Shown here piece after piece: positions 1-11,283 of a stretch of 64,000 nucleotides of DNA. The position numbers and the translations under genes were made by a program. The stretch covers positions 129,238,373 through 129,302,372 of the forward strand of contig CM060709.1 of the NCBI GenBank assembly GCA_030686995.1, written 5' to 3'. How positions within the stretch are numbered: the stretch's first letter is position 1; each line of letters starts with the position of its first letter. The stretch is from Artemisia argyi. Its lineage: Eukaryota > Streptophyta > Magnoliopsida > Asterales > Asteraceae. Under the pieces are notes generated by a model. That model made no database searches, was not told the origin of the DNA, and saw only the letters and a list, made by a program, of their open reading frames with translations.

Positions 1-563
1 TAACTCTTTTAGAGTATATATATATATATATATATTTTTTGGCATCTTTCACCAAAATATGTCGGTCGAATCTTTGCATTAGGTTCTAATCATTGTCATG
101 TCTTAAGCATTGGTCGTGGTAATTTTTTTTTTGGGATTTAGGTTGTTGTTTTTAAAACAATAATTGCATGTGTCATACTTTTAGTGCATATACCTAATAC
201 GTCCATATATTGCTCCCCTATTAGAGTCTTGCATATACTATGATCATCATTATATATATGTGCACTTGTCTACTAACTTTGTTTTGAAGGATTACTTCAT
301 CGCTCGATTCTTTGGTAGCCAAAACAAGTTTTGAGCATACACCAAGGGGGAGCATTGAGGTTGATAGGATCAAGGCTTCACTTACGATGATGCAAGCTCG
401 CCTTATACATTCTATCTCAAGAGTTCAAGCGTAGTAGAGGTCTCGTCTATGAGCCCACCTTTTTGCTTCGACAAAAGGGGGAGAAGAAGTGTAAACAAGT
501 AACTTGTACATTTTACTATGAGTTATAGTTTACATAGTTTGTCATCATCAAAAAGGGGGAGAT
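1..563 (+). mobile_element. 3' internal end of a Sirevirus-type Ty1/Copia retrotransposon
   Basis: This non-coding stretch leads into the 3' LTR that starts at 564. No gag-pol frame is visible; the coding part lies upstream of the window. The diagnostic feature is three polypurine tracts with an AAGGGGGAG core, at 344-352, 473-489 and 550-562, the last directly abutting the LTR. Repeated polypurine tracts before the 3' LTR are, to my knowledge, a hallmark of the Sirevirus lineage of Copia elements. The element must have inserted from the left, so its 5' LTR and target duplication cannot be seen. Confidence 0.75.
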
Positions 564-990
564 TGTTGGCATGAATATTACGATATTTAATCTAAACATC
601 CTCTTCATGTTCTGATGATTACAAAGATGTAAGTTACAACATATAACGTAAAGTGCTTAAGTTACTTGTGATCACAATTCATCTATGCATTCATACATCA
701 ACAAGCCTCGACATCTCAACGTCTCAAGTATGCTTCAACAATCACTTAAGGTATGTACAAACAAATGTCTAATACATTTTATGATCAAAGGGATGTTTGT
801 TTAAATAATACAAAGTTTATAAAATTAAATAAACAAATTATATATTTAGAAAAACACTTTTGGTAATTAAAGGAAAATGTTTAATTCATAATAAATATAT
901 GAATTCAAATTTTTAACCAAAATCAGTTAGTTTTTCACCAAATAAACTTTCCCCAGAAAAAGACAAGAAAAGTGCAGTTTTCGTCTGGGC

Positions 991-1014
991 GGCCCCCTTA
1001 ATTTTAAGGGGGCC
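991..1014. promoter_or_regulatory. 11-bp inverted repeat in Sirevirus LTR
   Basis: GGCCCCCTTAA and TTAAGGGGGCC are perfect inverted arms separated by two bases, about 60 bp upstream of the TATA box. A half-copy (AAAGGGGCCG) follows near 1025. Palindromic cis elements are known in Sirevirus LTRs; a regulatory role here is inferred. Confidence 0.6.
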
Positions 1015-1074
1015 GGCATACAATTAAAGGGGCCGACCACGCTCCCCTGTCAGATTCTGTCAGAAATTTTTCCC

Positions 1075-1082
1075 TATAAATA
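1075..1082 (+). promoter_or_regulatory. TATA box of Sirevirus LTR promoter
   Basis: TATAAATA sits about 510 bp into the LTR, downstream of the palindrome and upstream of the GAAGT-rich transcribed part. That is the expected position for the U3/R boundary. Confidence 0.6.
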
Positions 1083-1319
1083 CCACCTCAAACCTGGTAT
1101 TTTTTACACCTTTTGCACGAAAATTTTTAGTCCCAAACCTTTCCAAACACACTTCTAAATCCTTTGATCATAAGTTTATTAGTCTTTGTTTCAAGTGATT
1201 CAATCCCTCATCACTCAAAATGCAAGAGAAGAACCCTCCCTATCATAAAGCCAAAGATGTATTAGAGTCTAGTTAGTGTTCATGTGAAGTTGTGAGTTAT
1301 GTTTATGTAATAAGTAGAT

Positions 1320-1510
1320 CAAGATGATCTTACTTAGTAGTGAGTCAGTGAGTGAGTAAGAAGTAGTGGGAAGAAATAGTAGTGTGGAGAAGTCATGTAG
1401 TTGTGAAGAAGTAGGTGTGTGAATAAGTAGTGGAGTATAGAAGAAGTTGTGAAGTAGTCGTGAAGTCGTGAAGAAGTCGGGAAGTCGTGTAGAAGTTGTG
1501 TAGTGATCAA
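1320..1510 (+). repeat. GAAGT/GTAGT low-complexity tract
   Basis: About 190 bp of irregular GAAGTNGTG units with almost no C on the plus strand, inside the transcribed part of the Sirevirus LTR. It looks like an expanded pentamer/hexamer repeat. Confidence 0.6.
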
Positions 1511-2270
1511 AGCCGTGTTGTGAGATTGGTTCTAGCTACTATTAGAACTCGACATTTAGCTTAGTGTAGTTAAATGGTGTAAGCAAAAGTTGTGTAAGGT
1601 TTTCTCTGCCAAAAGGGAGCTTGTTGAGTAGTGAAGAAAACTCTCGAGTAGGTGACTTGGGGAGTGGAGTAGGGCAAGGAAGGTGTCCTTGTAGCCGAAC
1701 CACTATAAATCATCGCGTCCGGTTTGCATCCTCTTTCTCTTGTCTTTTCACATTTATTCTTGCATTTATCGCTTTATATCTATGCTTGCAAATATGTGTT
1801 GATTGTAGCTTATATTGTCATGATGATTGATTGTGGTGTAGTTACAAGTTAATATTGTGATAGGATATATAATTGTATGATATGGTCTAATGGATTTATA
1901 TATATTATTAACACTTCTCATGTTGAGTTTAACTTAATTGATAATTTGATACAAAACGTTTTAAGATTTTAAAAGGAAAACGTATTCACATAAAGATCGA
2001 CCAAAGCTTCATTCATAAAACTAAGTTTTGAAAACTAATCCAAAAGCTCACATATATAATTGATCATATTGATTATATGTTGTTTTCATACTAAACTCTA
2101 ATTGAAGGTTTTTCAAACAAACAATTGAATAAATTTGAATCAACATTTTGAAACCAAGTTTTTATAAAATCAAAAAAAGGGGAAAACTATTCAACCGCCC
2201 TTCTAGTTTTCTACATGAACTATAATATATATAAAACAAAAGAACTTTTATAATGAATCCTTAGGAGTTG

Positions 2271-2606
2271 GGATCCTATATAAATTAATAAAAATTAAAA
2301 AGTCTACAAAGCTAATAAGCATGTGACAAGTGTCCTCCACCAACTTTTTCCCACTACCTCATTTTTTTTCTTAATATTTTTGTTTAAGGGCAATTGAGTC
2401 ATTTGACTCATTTTTTAAATTTCACCCCAAATTTCAAACGCACATATCTCTTAAACGACAAACTTTTAGAAAAAAACCGATTTCACCTATATTTTTAAAA
2501 TTTAATCATCTTTAATTTGGTATAAATCTTGTTAAATATTTAATTTTTTTTTTTATTTTTTTTTATTATTATTTTTTTTCACATTTCAAATGGGTCTTTG
2601 TTTTCT

Positions 2607-2644
<38 letters not shown>

Positions 2645-2919
2645 TGCATTTTTGGCCTTATTTTTTACACTCATAAATGCCGAATCGTGAAAAACTTAAA
2701 ACATGAAAGTTATAGATTTTCGTTCACTCTTTATCCGAAAATTTGAATCACTCAAATCCGAAATTATATGAATGAGATATCGCATGTTAAAGATAGCGTT
2801 TTAGTCATCTTTGTTGCACACATGGTGTTTGATGAATGTCTAACTTAGATTTTTATTGTTAAAATTGTGTTAATTGCATTAATTTTTGTACCACAAATCA
2901 TCATTAATCATTTTATTAA
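2271..2919 (+). repeat. Left arm of palindromic repeat X
   Basis: This AT-rich stretch is repeated in inverted orientation at 37261-37976. Shared landmarks are the outer GGATC, AAAAAGTC followed by GTGTCC, TCAAACGCACATA, AAAAAACCGATTTCACC, GAATCGTGAAAAACTTAAAA, GTTCACTCTTTA, and the inner ATTAATCATTTTATTAA. It has no coding potential. The AT-rich core that follows is interrupted by elements A, C and H2. No convincing target duplication was found outside the arms, so the superfamily is open (MULE, foldback or Helitron-derived). Confidence 0.65.
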
Positions 2920-3305
2920 CTACTAGACTACTAGCCCGAGCCGATTTGTACTTATTTACATCTAAACATAACACATGACAATAACTGATGAACCAAAAAC
3001 ATAACATATGACAATAACTGATGAACCAAAAACAACTAATGTTCATCAACTAAAAAAGTCTAAACTAACTGATGAACATATAACATATGATAACACAAAT
3101 AAACTAACTGATTAACCTATGATAACATAATAGCTAAAATAAACAAATTGATGAACCTATGATAACATAATAGCTAACTGATGAACCTATGATAACATAA
3201 TAGCTAAATGTCAATAACTAATGAACCAAAAAAACATGAGTTAACTAATGAACCTATGATAACACAAGTAAACTAATTGATAAACCTATGATAACATAAC
3301 TTATG

Positions 3306-3350
<45 letters not shown>

Positions 3351-3454
3351 GATGAACATCTAAAAAAATTAGTACTAACGTGTTTTGGAACATTTACCTA
3401 TGATGAACCTATAACAACACAGATAAACTAAAAAAGCATAAACAAACTGATGAA
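2920..3454 (+). repeat. Minisatellite core of repeat X, left part
   Basis: Degenerate tandem units of the type ACTGATGAACCTATGATAAC-ATAATAGCTAA. The same units resume at 26313-26428, 36331-36357 and 36929-37260, after the inserted elements. A 43-base A tract lies at 3306-3348. No gene. Confidence 0.75.
3306..3348 (+). repeat. Poly(A) tract, 43 bases
   Basis: Uninterrupted homopolymer inside the X minisatellite. No retroposon body is recognisable upstream. Confidence 0.95.
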
Positions 3455-4027
3455 TGGTGTATGCGTATTCATACACCTTTTCTTTACCAAATACCGGACC
3501 TAAAATGACCAAAAACCCGATCATAAATGCCAAATATATGTTGTTTTTGTGTTTTTGATTGTGCAGGTATGGATATTGTGTAAATGGACAAAATTGAGCC
3601 AAAAACGATAGCACGAGCACGAGATAATGGAAAGAGTGTTAAAGAGCCAAGGCCGGGATGCAATTTTCATTATGGACCACTATTATGCTCAGAAAGTCAA
3701 AAATTAGTCCTTGAAGTTTCAACAAATGACAAAAAGAGCCCTTGGATTAATTTACACTTTCAGTCCCTAAAGTTATTGAATTTTGCAACTTAATCCTAAA
3801 ACTACAACCTTATTAATACTTCACTACTAAGATTATAACCTGATTTCTATAACCCAATCCAATCTCTTAAACACAAGGCCCACCACTTCATTATCCAAGC
3901 CCATTCCAACAATAAAACCCAAACCCGATCCACCCTATACCTCTGGTCAAACCTCCATCAACCCGGTCAACTAATAAATATAATTACCCTTTCAGTTAAA
4001 CACTTCCCGCCCCCCATTCACCCATTT
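3455..4027 (+). mobile_element. Element A 5' LTR, first part
   Basis: Near-identical to 22917-23490 of the 3' LTR, starting TGGTGTATGCGTATTCATAC. It is cut at 4027 by element T. Confidence 0.9.
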
Positions 4028-6599
4028 TATAACATCCCGTAAAATTTTCCTACAATTAACACATTATTATAACATAAAATAACCATTTTTACCTATGACA
4101 TTTTTTTTTTTTTTTTTTATACTTAACAATCACAACATTTTACCAATTACTTTGTAACGGTACTCACATTTTATTTAAAAACCTAAATATTACGCATAAC
4201 TTAAAACTTTTATATTTAGATAAATAACCAAACGTAGTCGACTTTAGATGTTTTAACTATATACGTTTCATATTTTGTACCAAATCCCCTTTCTAAAACA
4301 AATATAAACAAACTACATAATTTATAAAACCTTTTTAACCATTCTTGTACGTTTATAATAACAAGCATTTTTGGGCGGCCCATGGTATACCTCACTGGAC
4401 ATATTTAGATAAAAACTTGATCCTACATTTGTGGTGAAATTCACTTTTATTTGAACTAAAGTCTATTTGAACTTAACAGTGAACTAAACTAGTCAAGTTT
4501 CAAAACCACGTCTAACCTCTCTCGGATTCTTATAATGTCTCGTTTAATCTTTGGTTAACACACCACAAATATTCGATCACTGACCTTTAAAATGGAAACG
4601 TAAACTATGTTGTGTATGTTAGAAAATTACAAAACCAAACCGAGCCCTTTTCTTCTTGTTTCCTTCTCTTGATCGACTAGGAAAAACCAAATGGACTCTT
4701 AAACTTTCAATTTATTGAACATGCACTCCAAACGAACCTTCTTTATTTCGCTTTTACTTGTTTTGGGTTTATTCCACCAAGAGCATTTCATCAAGCCACA
4801 AACCCAGTCCAAACGACCCTTATATTTTTCTTTTCTTTTTCTCTTCTTTCTGTTCCAGTCGAGACCAAGTACACCTTAAGTTTATTTTTCTCCTTCTATT
4901 TCCAGCCACGACTAGGCTCACAAACTATCCCGTCTTCCCTGTGAACTCGACTTGCAAACTGATCTAAGCAAACCCATACACACATGTTTCTAGTAACTTG
5001 TTCATTTAGTTATAAGGTTTCATATGAATCCAAAGGCACCTCAAATATTCCCTAATAGCTAAGATACATTATTTGGAAACCTTCTGAACTGAACGAATCC
5101 CATAAGCAAATGCAAGTTTACCCAACCTCTTTGTCTCGATATGATTGGGTAGGATACTCATGTGACATATGTAAACAATCGAGATGCATTCACACTCCAA
5201 GTCTTGCCATATTCCTGCTCCTTATCACCACTTGTCTAAGCATAACAGGAATATATAAGTGGCAGTTCACACCTTCACCCTCCCTCACTCGATTACTACC
5301 TCAGGTATAGCCTATGAAAACCATGTGCAACTCTCACTCCACCTCCAGTATGACCCAATCCAGAAACCTGCTCCATTCTGTCACTTATCACAATTCCAGT
5401 TCGAGTATTTAAAAGTACATGCTATTTGACAACCTCACTATCACTCTTCCACATCCCTCACAATCCTTAAACCAAACTTATATGCAAATCGATATTCTTG
5501 TTGTTTCCTGTCGAGAAGGATGGAAGGAAAGTCAGTTTTGGGTGATCACTTCACAAGTTCTAACTCCATTTTGGGTCGTACGAATAACATAGAAGCTGGT
5601 CGAGTTGGTTCTGAAAAATTATTCTGAAAAACTAAGTCGATACTTGGTCCTTTATTCCACAGTCACTCTCTCGTACCCTTTTCACATCTGTAAGCAACCC
5701 AAACTCAGTTCTCATACTTAAATCATATAGCATTCACCTATTTCATACTTAACTCTCTACATATATCTATATATATTTTTCTCATATTAGTCACGTATAA
5801 AGGTAAACTCATGTTCGAAACATATCACAATCTTGTGTGGCATCTTAAACTTTCATGTGGCAATGCATAAGGTGGTGTAAAAAGATAAACAACTATGTAT
5901 AACATATAATGAAGTTTCTGAGTAGATATATACACAAACGTACGTATGGGTAAACACATATAAATAGGTTCTGTTGGATCTAGTAAAACTTGTGTGGTTA
6001 CTTAGAAACGGCTTAACGCAAATGAGTACAAACCAAACCTTTAATAAGCCATAAGACTTAAACATGAAACTCAAAATACTTATTATAAGCGAATGAAGGC
6101 ATGAGAAAACTTTGAAAAGTAAAACAAATCCAACTAGTTAAAGCTTATACATATTGAACTAAGAGGTTTTAGTTTTAAATGGGTGGAGTACTATATTCCT
6201 TGTGTGTGCGTCGCGGGTAAACACTAAGACGAGTTGTAACATAACGTGTACTTATTATAAAAACTACTTGAACATGTTGAACATGCAATCCCTAGCTCAT
6301 CTTTGGTTAAATAAGAAGAAACATCAACGTTTTCTAAACCCAACCCACAGCTCCCAAAAGAAGAAAGCCAAATGTTTAAAACTTGATCTCGTTGAGTCGC
6401 AAAAACTCCAAGATAAGCTGAGCTTATTTTTGGTGCTAGTATTAAGCAACAACTGCTTGTTTTGAGTTTTCAAACAGTTTTAGAAGTAAAGAAGAAAACA
6501 AGACATATATAATCACCAACGTTTCAAACTGAAATGTATATAAAACTTAAAACATTTAGGCAACAGTTAAATAGGACTAATTGGTGAAATATAACACAA

Positions 6600-6672
6600 A
6601 TGGTCTAGTGGCTTAGTTGGTAAAGATAATCATGTTCATACTAAAGGTCGCGAGTTCGAACCTGAGTGGTAA
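6600..6672 (+). other. Degenerate tRNA-derived segment (SINE head-like) inside T LTR
   Basis: A box TGGCTTAGTTGG at 6609-6620 and B box AGTTCGAACCT at 6653-6663, 33 bp apart, with a GGTCGCGAGTTCGAACC context. The T-stem and acceptor arms do not pair, so this is not a functional tRNA gene. The copy at 14214-14286 in the 3' LTR shows it was already part of the LTR at insertion. Confidence 0.5.
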
Positions 6673-7585
6673 CAAATTTATATTTTTGCTATTTTGCAAA
6701 CTTTCACATATTGACAACTTCCGACCTTCCAATACGGATAACTTATCAACTTGCCTAAAAACTTTATTAAGTTAATACGCATATTTTATTTTGACCGCTT
6801 CTTGTTAAATAAGGTTGTCTAACCCGTATTTCGTTTGGTAACCACATCGGTGTAAACAATAAATAATATATTCAACCTAATATATTTTAAGAATATACTT
6901 TCACACCTCGAGAACTAACCAAATGATAAATATAAATTGACAAAGTAATATTTTATGACATCATCATAATAACGGGTATCGGGAGCTACATTTTGAGACT
7001 AAAATGAATATATATACAAACGACTTAGCATTATTATCATTTAAACTTGAAAACATGTTGGTAACAATTACTCTTACAAATGCTCTTTCAATCATTTAAA
7101 TAAAAAGGACCCTATTATTACTACCAGTTACTAGCAACAAACTTTTGATAAATTATACATATAAACATTAAACGATACTTATACATAAAGACAAGTTATA
7201 TTGTATATAACTTTGCTCTTGAACTATTAAGCGTTTTGCCATGGAAGTCACCTCTACCACAAAAGTCATTTTGTCATCGAACACTATTCAAAACACGATT
7301 CTTGATAAGTCGAACTTATCTCGAACTTCCATATCATTCAGGTTATCTCTTTGAAGTCATTTCCATTCTACCTCTGACATTTCGTTATCTATGCCTATCA
7401 TAATCTTCAGGTGAGTCATAGCCCCTACTTTTACTTGTTTTATAATTGTTTTGTAAACTCTTTGGGGGAGATACATGCTTAACTACTTGCTTTTACTTAC
7501 AAAGGTGTTTTAAACCTTTACGAACTACTATAAACTTATATTTTCAATCTCGTAAGAAAATACATACTACCACCATGAACACAAG

Positions 7586-7736
7586 TATCCACTGGTTATG
7601 TTATAGGTGCAACAACGTGGCCCACTGGTTATGTTATGGGTGCTAACAACTGGCCCACTAGTTATGTTATGTGGTTATGTTATGGGTGCTAACAACTGGC
7701 CCACTGGTTATGTTATGGGTACAACAACGTGGCCCA
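7586..7736 (+). repeat. Minisatellite TGGTTATGTTATGGGTGCAACAAC-type in T 5' LTR
   Basis: About five imperfect units of roughly 33 bp ending GTGGCCCACTGG or CTGGCCCACTGG. The 3' LTR has only two to three units at 15205-15274, which explains most of the 92-bp difference in LTR length. Confidence 0.8.
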
Positions 7737-8300
7737 AATCTCGAAACTTGTGTTCAATGGATTTATAAACCAACTACTATTTTTGGCGTTGACCCGATGA
7801 AGGGCAAACCAACGGACTATTTTTGAATTATTAAGTAAATTACTCATTTTTCTGATTTTGATAAATCAACGATTTAAGCTATGAACATTATGGATTTACT
7901 CACACTTTAATTTGATGATCAACGGTTATTATAACTATTTTGGACTCATAAACTCTTTGATTTTGGAAATCGATATTCGAAACTATAAACTCTATGAACT
8001 CACCAACCTTTGTGTTGACACTTTTAGCATGTGTTTATCTCAGGACCATAATGAGCAAGGATGGCACGGAGGAGCACGGATACTTATAAAGGCTATAAAT
8101 TCTCCTATCATTCGAAAACAGATTTAATAAACTTTGGGACAAATGGGGACCTCTTTTAAAACTCTGGTGTTTATATTCGAATGATAGATCTTTAAAATGA
8201 CTAAAATGACAAATCATTTTCTACTAATAAACTGTGCGCTATGAAGTAACACCCAATCTAATTTCCGTTGCATGTTTTCAAAACTAGGGGTGTTACATAT

Positions 8301-8313
8301 TGGTATTCAGAGC
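8301..8313 (+). other. Primer binding site of element T (tRNA-iMet type)
   Basis: TGGTATTCAGAGC lies three bases after the LTR end. The usual plant initiator-Met site is TGGTATCAGAGC, so there is one extra T here. Confidence 0.8.
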
Positions 8314-8627
8314 CTTGGTTATAGCGAAACGGGTCTAAGTTAGATCCGAACTATAACCATTTTCACAAAACGAAACATTTTATAGTCTTACGCTCTCCGT
8401 GTTTTCCATCTGCCAGACGATTATGTGACTTTTAGATAGTTATGCTACACCAACACTCTAATATATTATTAATATATATGCTTACCAACTGTTTTGAATA
8501 CTATACCAATCCTCCTTAATTATCTCACTCTTATCAGTATAGATGCATATGACATACTCTTTTCGTACTCTCAGAAAATCCGCGCATGAATTATTTTGTC
8601 GATTAGTATGTTAAGTCAGAATCTTAA

Positions 8628-8699
8628 AATGATTTACAACGTCTTGATTTGAATAGATTGGGACGCCCTTTTATTCAAATCAAGAAATTGTAAATCATT
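8628..8699 (+). other. Leader hairpin 1 of element T, loop with TTGGGACGC
   Basis: Arms 8628-8639 and 8643-8655 pair perfectly with 8688-8699 and 8672-8684: 12 plus 13 bp, broken by a 3x3 internal loop. The apical loop 8656-8671 carries TTGGGACGC. It lies about 330 nt after the primer site. Confidence 0.8.
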
Positions 8700-8710
8700 G
8701 AACCATAAGT

Positions 8711-8768
8711 TTATATTTCCTTAATTACATAGCTTGGGACGCTTCTCTATGTAAATAACGAAATATAG
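8711..8768 (+). other. Leader hairpin 2 of element T, loop with TTGGGACGC
   Basis: Arm 8711-8732 pairs with 8747-8768 at about 19 of 22 positions. The loop 8733-8746 again carries TTGGGACGC. The arms have no sequence similarity to hairpin 1, so only the loop and the fold are shared. Confidence 0.75.
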
Positions 8769-9253
8769 ATAAATAGGTTTAATTATTTATGAGTTAACAA
8801 ACATATGAAACCACGAACCCCTAAATCTCACTAGAAACCACGAATATTGATACACAACGATATGACTAGCATCGATAATGATAACGTTACAAAGATCATT
8901 AAGTAAACCTTAACGTCACTAAACGATTGATCCACCAAGTTGATGAAAAATGCCATGTGCACTCACTTTTCCCCAAACTAAATTTCTATCCACAAAAACT
9001 AATAATTCAATAAATTTCTCTACCCTCTTCTCTTTGTAAAAATCTGTATCAACAAAACTCTTTTGTTTAACGGGCAGGTTACCCGCACAGATTTTTGTAA
9101 TTATAAATTATGAGGAAAAATCTAAACGTAATAGAATAAATAAATTCTCATCCAAATTGTGATCACAAGGAATTTCATTTAAGCATTCAAATGACATATT
9201 ATTAAAAAGCAGACTGAACAGAAATACATAAAAATATTACAAAATATGCTGAA
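8769..9253. other. Non-coding interior of element T
   Basis: AT-rich sequence between the leader hairpins and the antisense ORF. I see no ORF or repeat. On the minus strand it would be the 3' untranslated region of the antisense ORF and holds AATAAT/AATATT-like poly(A) signals near 9200-9240. Confidence 0.5.
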
Positions 9254-9572
9254 TTAAAACATCACACTTCCGCGGTAGTCTGGGTGATCCCAAGTCTGAG
9301 AATTGTTCGAATCATATCCATCATCATAAGAGTCGAAGCTTGCCAACCTCTCTTCTTCTATTTGAGCCTCCAACCTACTCAGCTTCCGCTCCATGTCAGA
9401 AGTCCAACCACCATCGTCGACCGCCACATTTTCCTCAAAACTTGGCTGGAATTGATCCAGATGAGGAAATTGTTGTTGTTGCACAACCACTCTTGGTGCA
9501 GAAGAACTTGATGCACCTTGTTGTAGTGGTTGCTGTTGTGGTTGTTGTGGTGGTGGTAGTGGAACTTGTTGC

Positions 9573-9612
<40 letters not shown>

Positions 9613-9973
9613 GCTGTTGTTATTGTTGTTGTGGTTCAACCCTAGCAACTTCAACATTCTCTTCAAAACTCCAACGGATCTTGTTTGAAATTTGATCCTC
9701 TATCTGATGAACACAAGCCCATAGCGATTCAATCACTGCAGCATCCTTACGATATTCGTCATGCAAGAACGTGTCAATCACATATTTTCTATCATCTGGT
9801 ATGTCTGTGCACCCTACATAGCGTTCCCTAAGCCATTGTTTCAGTTGTTTTGCAACCTCAAACTTCAGGATGACCTTCACAATAGCATTTTGGCGATCCA
9901 AATCACTATTCTCGGCTTCTGCTTTGATGTATTGTTGAAATTGCTCAGCGGTATGTGGTAGCTTGTAAGCCAT
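9254..9973 (-). pseudogene. Antisense ORF in element T: helical/polyQ protein with one premature stop
   Basis: The start codon is at 9973-9971 and the frame runs to TAA at 9256-9254: 239 residues with a single in-frame TAA at 9622-9620, inside a CAA/CAG tract (a CAA to TAA change). Residues 1-117 are a compact mixed-charge region beginning MAYKLPHTAEQFQQYIKAEA. A Gln-rich tract of about 20 residues, a PLPPPQQPQQQPLQQG linker and an acidic tail follow. The motif SFEENV occurs on both sides of the polyQ. I do not recognise the family. A TATA box lies 45 bp upstream. Orientation is opposite to the retrotransposon, as for antisense genes reported in a few plant Gypsy elements (Grande1 and RIRE2 of grasses). 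The frame survives except for the one stop, so it was probably coding until recently. Confidence 0.65.
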
Positions 9974-10017
9974 TGATTGTTTTGTGTGTGTGTGGATAAC
10001 CCAACACGTACCAATGG

Positions 10018-10025
10018 TATTTATA
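10018..10025 (-). promoter_or_regulatory. TATA box for antisense polyQ ORF
   Basis: TATAAATA on the minus strand, 45 bp upstream of the ATG at 9973 and followed by an ACACAC-rich short leader. The spacing suits a start site about 15 nt before the ATG. Confidence 0.55.
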
Positions 10026-10027
10026 AG

Positions 10028-11121
10028 GAATTGGAAAAATAATTCTCAATTATTTTATTAAATGTGACCGTTTGTTTTCAAACGGTAAAGTTTTCAAAAG
10101 CCTACTGCTATTAAAACTAGCAAATAATTTTTGGGATACGTGGTGAAAATTCTACCTTGGCTTTAGCATTTCAACACAAGTGACAAGAACAAATCACGTT
10201 AAAACACCATAACTAAATCATGAACGCGCCACGTATGAATAATACACTCTCACACGATTTGACCCCTCAGTCTCTAAGAAATTGTGAACTTATTAATAAT
10301 CTTTCCAAACTCTCAAATATTTTACGAAATTTCAACGATCTCAGATCATCTCGTAACCTTATGTAACATGAAATGATAAAATACGTATCGATAAACACTT
10401 CATACTCGCTTAAACCAAATACACCTTCATAACTTGGGCTTTGGCCATTGCTTCGTATGACAACCCACCCTAATGACATTGGGCCTTAACCCACTGCTTC
10501 CATATGCTGACACACCTTTGGGCCACAAGATTTCAGTAACCAAACGCACCATTGTATTATCATTGGACTTGATCCAACAACTTAAGCCCGACATTACTCA
10601 AGCCCAAAACCTAAATATTACTCCCAACCGTCTCATGACCTATAGTTTCGAACCATTTTTCCGTGACATTTCTAAGCACCCTATCAATATTTTTGTGCAT
10701 CTCAATTTATCATGTACCAAAGAAACAAGTGTGACGAATCTTTTCCAATTAATTGATCCTTCGATGGTCAAATTTTCATCAAAGTTCAACCCAATTGCTA
10801 CACTCAACTATAACCAAAAATCGTATTTATCTAAGTATTCGAAGCCAAATGAACTCCACATATAGTTTTGGTCATAATTTATTGAAACCCACCTTTGTAA
10901 ACTTGACTACAATCAAACCAACCGACTCTAAATATTCTTAACACCTAATAATATTCTATATACTAATCTAACGATTCATAAGCAATAAATACAAGCGAAA
11001 AATCAACATAAACCACGGCATCAGAAAATGAAGAAAAATTTTATTCATACACTAGAAGTTACATGGAAACACAACGAACCTTTATTTCAACATTCCTACC
11101 ACTACACTATGATACTATGCC
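10028..11121. other. Interior of element T without recognisable gene
   Basis: A 130-codon plus-strand frame at 10473-10865 has no recognisable domain and no supporting promoter. The rest is AT-rich. Confidence 0.5.
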
Positions 11122-11283
11122 TCACTTCCAGAACTTGTCAATGATGGTTGCTAAAACCACGAGTGGTACAAGAAACATTAAGATCCCAACCAACATAGCA
11201 TGATCTTCGTTCGGAACATACACTAGATAAATAGCAGTAACAGTGGCATACAAGATTGCAAGAATGGTGATGAAGTGCGGCAT
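11122..11283 (-). CDS. Small antisense ORF in element T: 53-residue two-helix membrane peptide
   Basis: ATG at 11283-11281, TGA at 11124-11122. The peptide starts MPHFITILAILYATVTAIYL and has two hydrophobic segments (about residues 4-22 and 30-48) separated by a short polar turn with NEDH, and a charged end (DKFWK). This is a helical-hairpin membrane topology. A TTTAAATA box lies roughly 70 bp upstream on the minus strand, around 11345. The sequence is on the same strand as the polyQ ORF and about 1.1 kb upstream of it, so the two could form an antisense transcription unit. I do not recognise the family. The short length means chance cannot be excluded. Confidence 0.45.
   Translation of the reverse strand: MPHFITILAILYATVTAIYLVYVPNEDHAMLVGILMFLVPLVVLATIIDKFWK

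Larger units (their letters stand above)
564..2215 (+). mobile_element. Sirevirus-type 3' LTR
   Basis: The LTR begins TGTTGGCATGAA directly after a polypurine tract and ends near TTCTAGTTTTCTACA, giving about 1.65 kb, which suits the long LTRs of Sireviruses. It contains a CG-rich palindrome at 991-1014, a TATA box at 1075, a GAAGT-rich tract at 1320-1510, and a segment around 1655-1710 (GTAGCCGAACCACTATAAAT) typical of Copia LTRs in plants. The right boundary is estimated from the TACA ending because the 5' LTR is not in the window. Confidence 0.75.
4028..8297 (+). mobile_element. Element T 5' LTR (4270 bp)
   Basis: Collinear with 11656-15833 with scattered substitutions. The main length difference is a minisatellite with more copies here (7586-7736). 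It contains a tRNA-like segment at 6600-6672. The short ORFs recur with broken lengths in both copies and look fortuitous. Confidence 0.9.

Noticed and set aside
6600..6672. Functional tRNA gene
   Set aside because: A and B boxes are present but the acceptor and T stems do not pair; the anticodon arm is unclear.
9284..9645. Plus-strand frames with a Val-rich run over the CAA repeat of element T
   Set aside because: Reverse reading of the polyQ tract; no promoter or domain on that strand.
10473..10865. 130-codon plus-strand ORF in element T
   Set aside because: No recognisable domain, no support from context, and composition like the surrounding AT-rich sequence.
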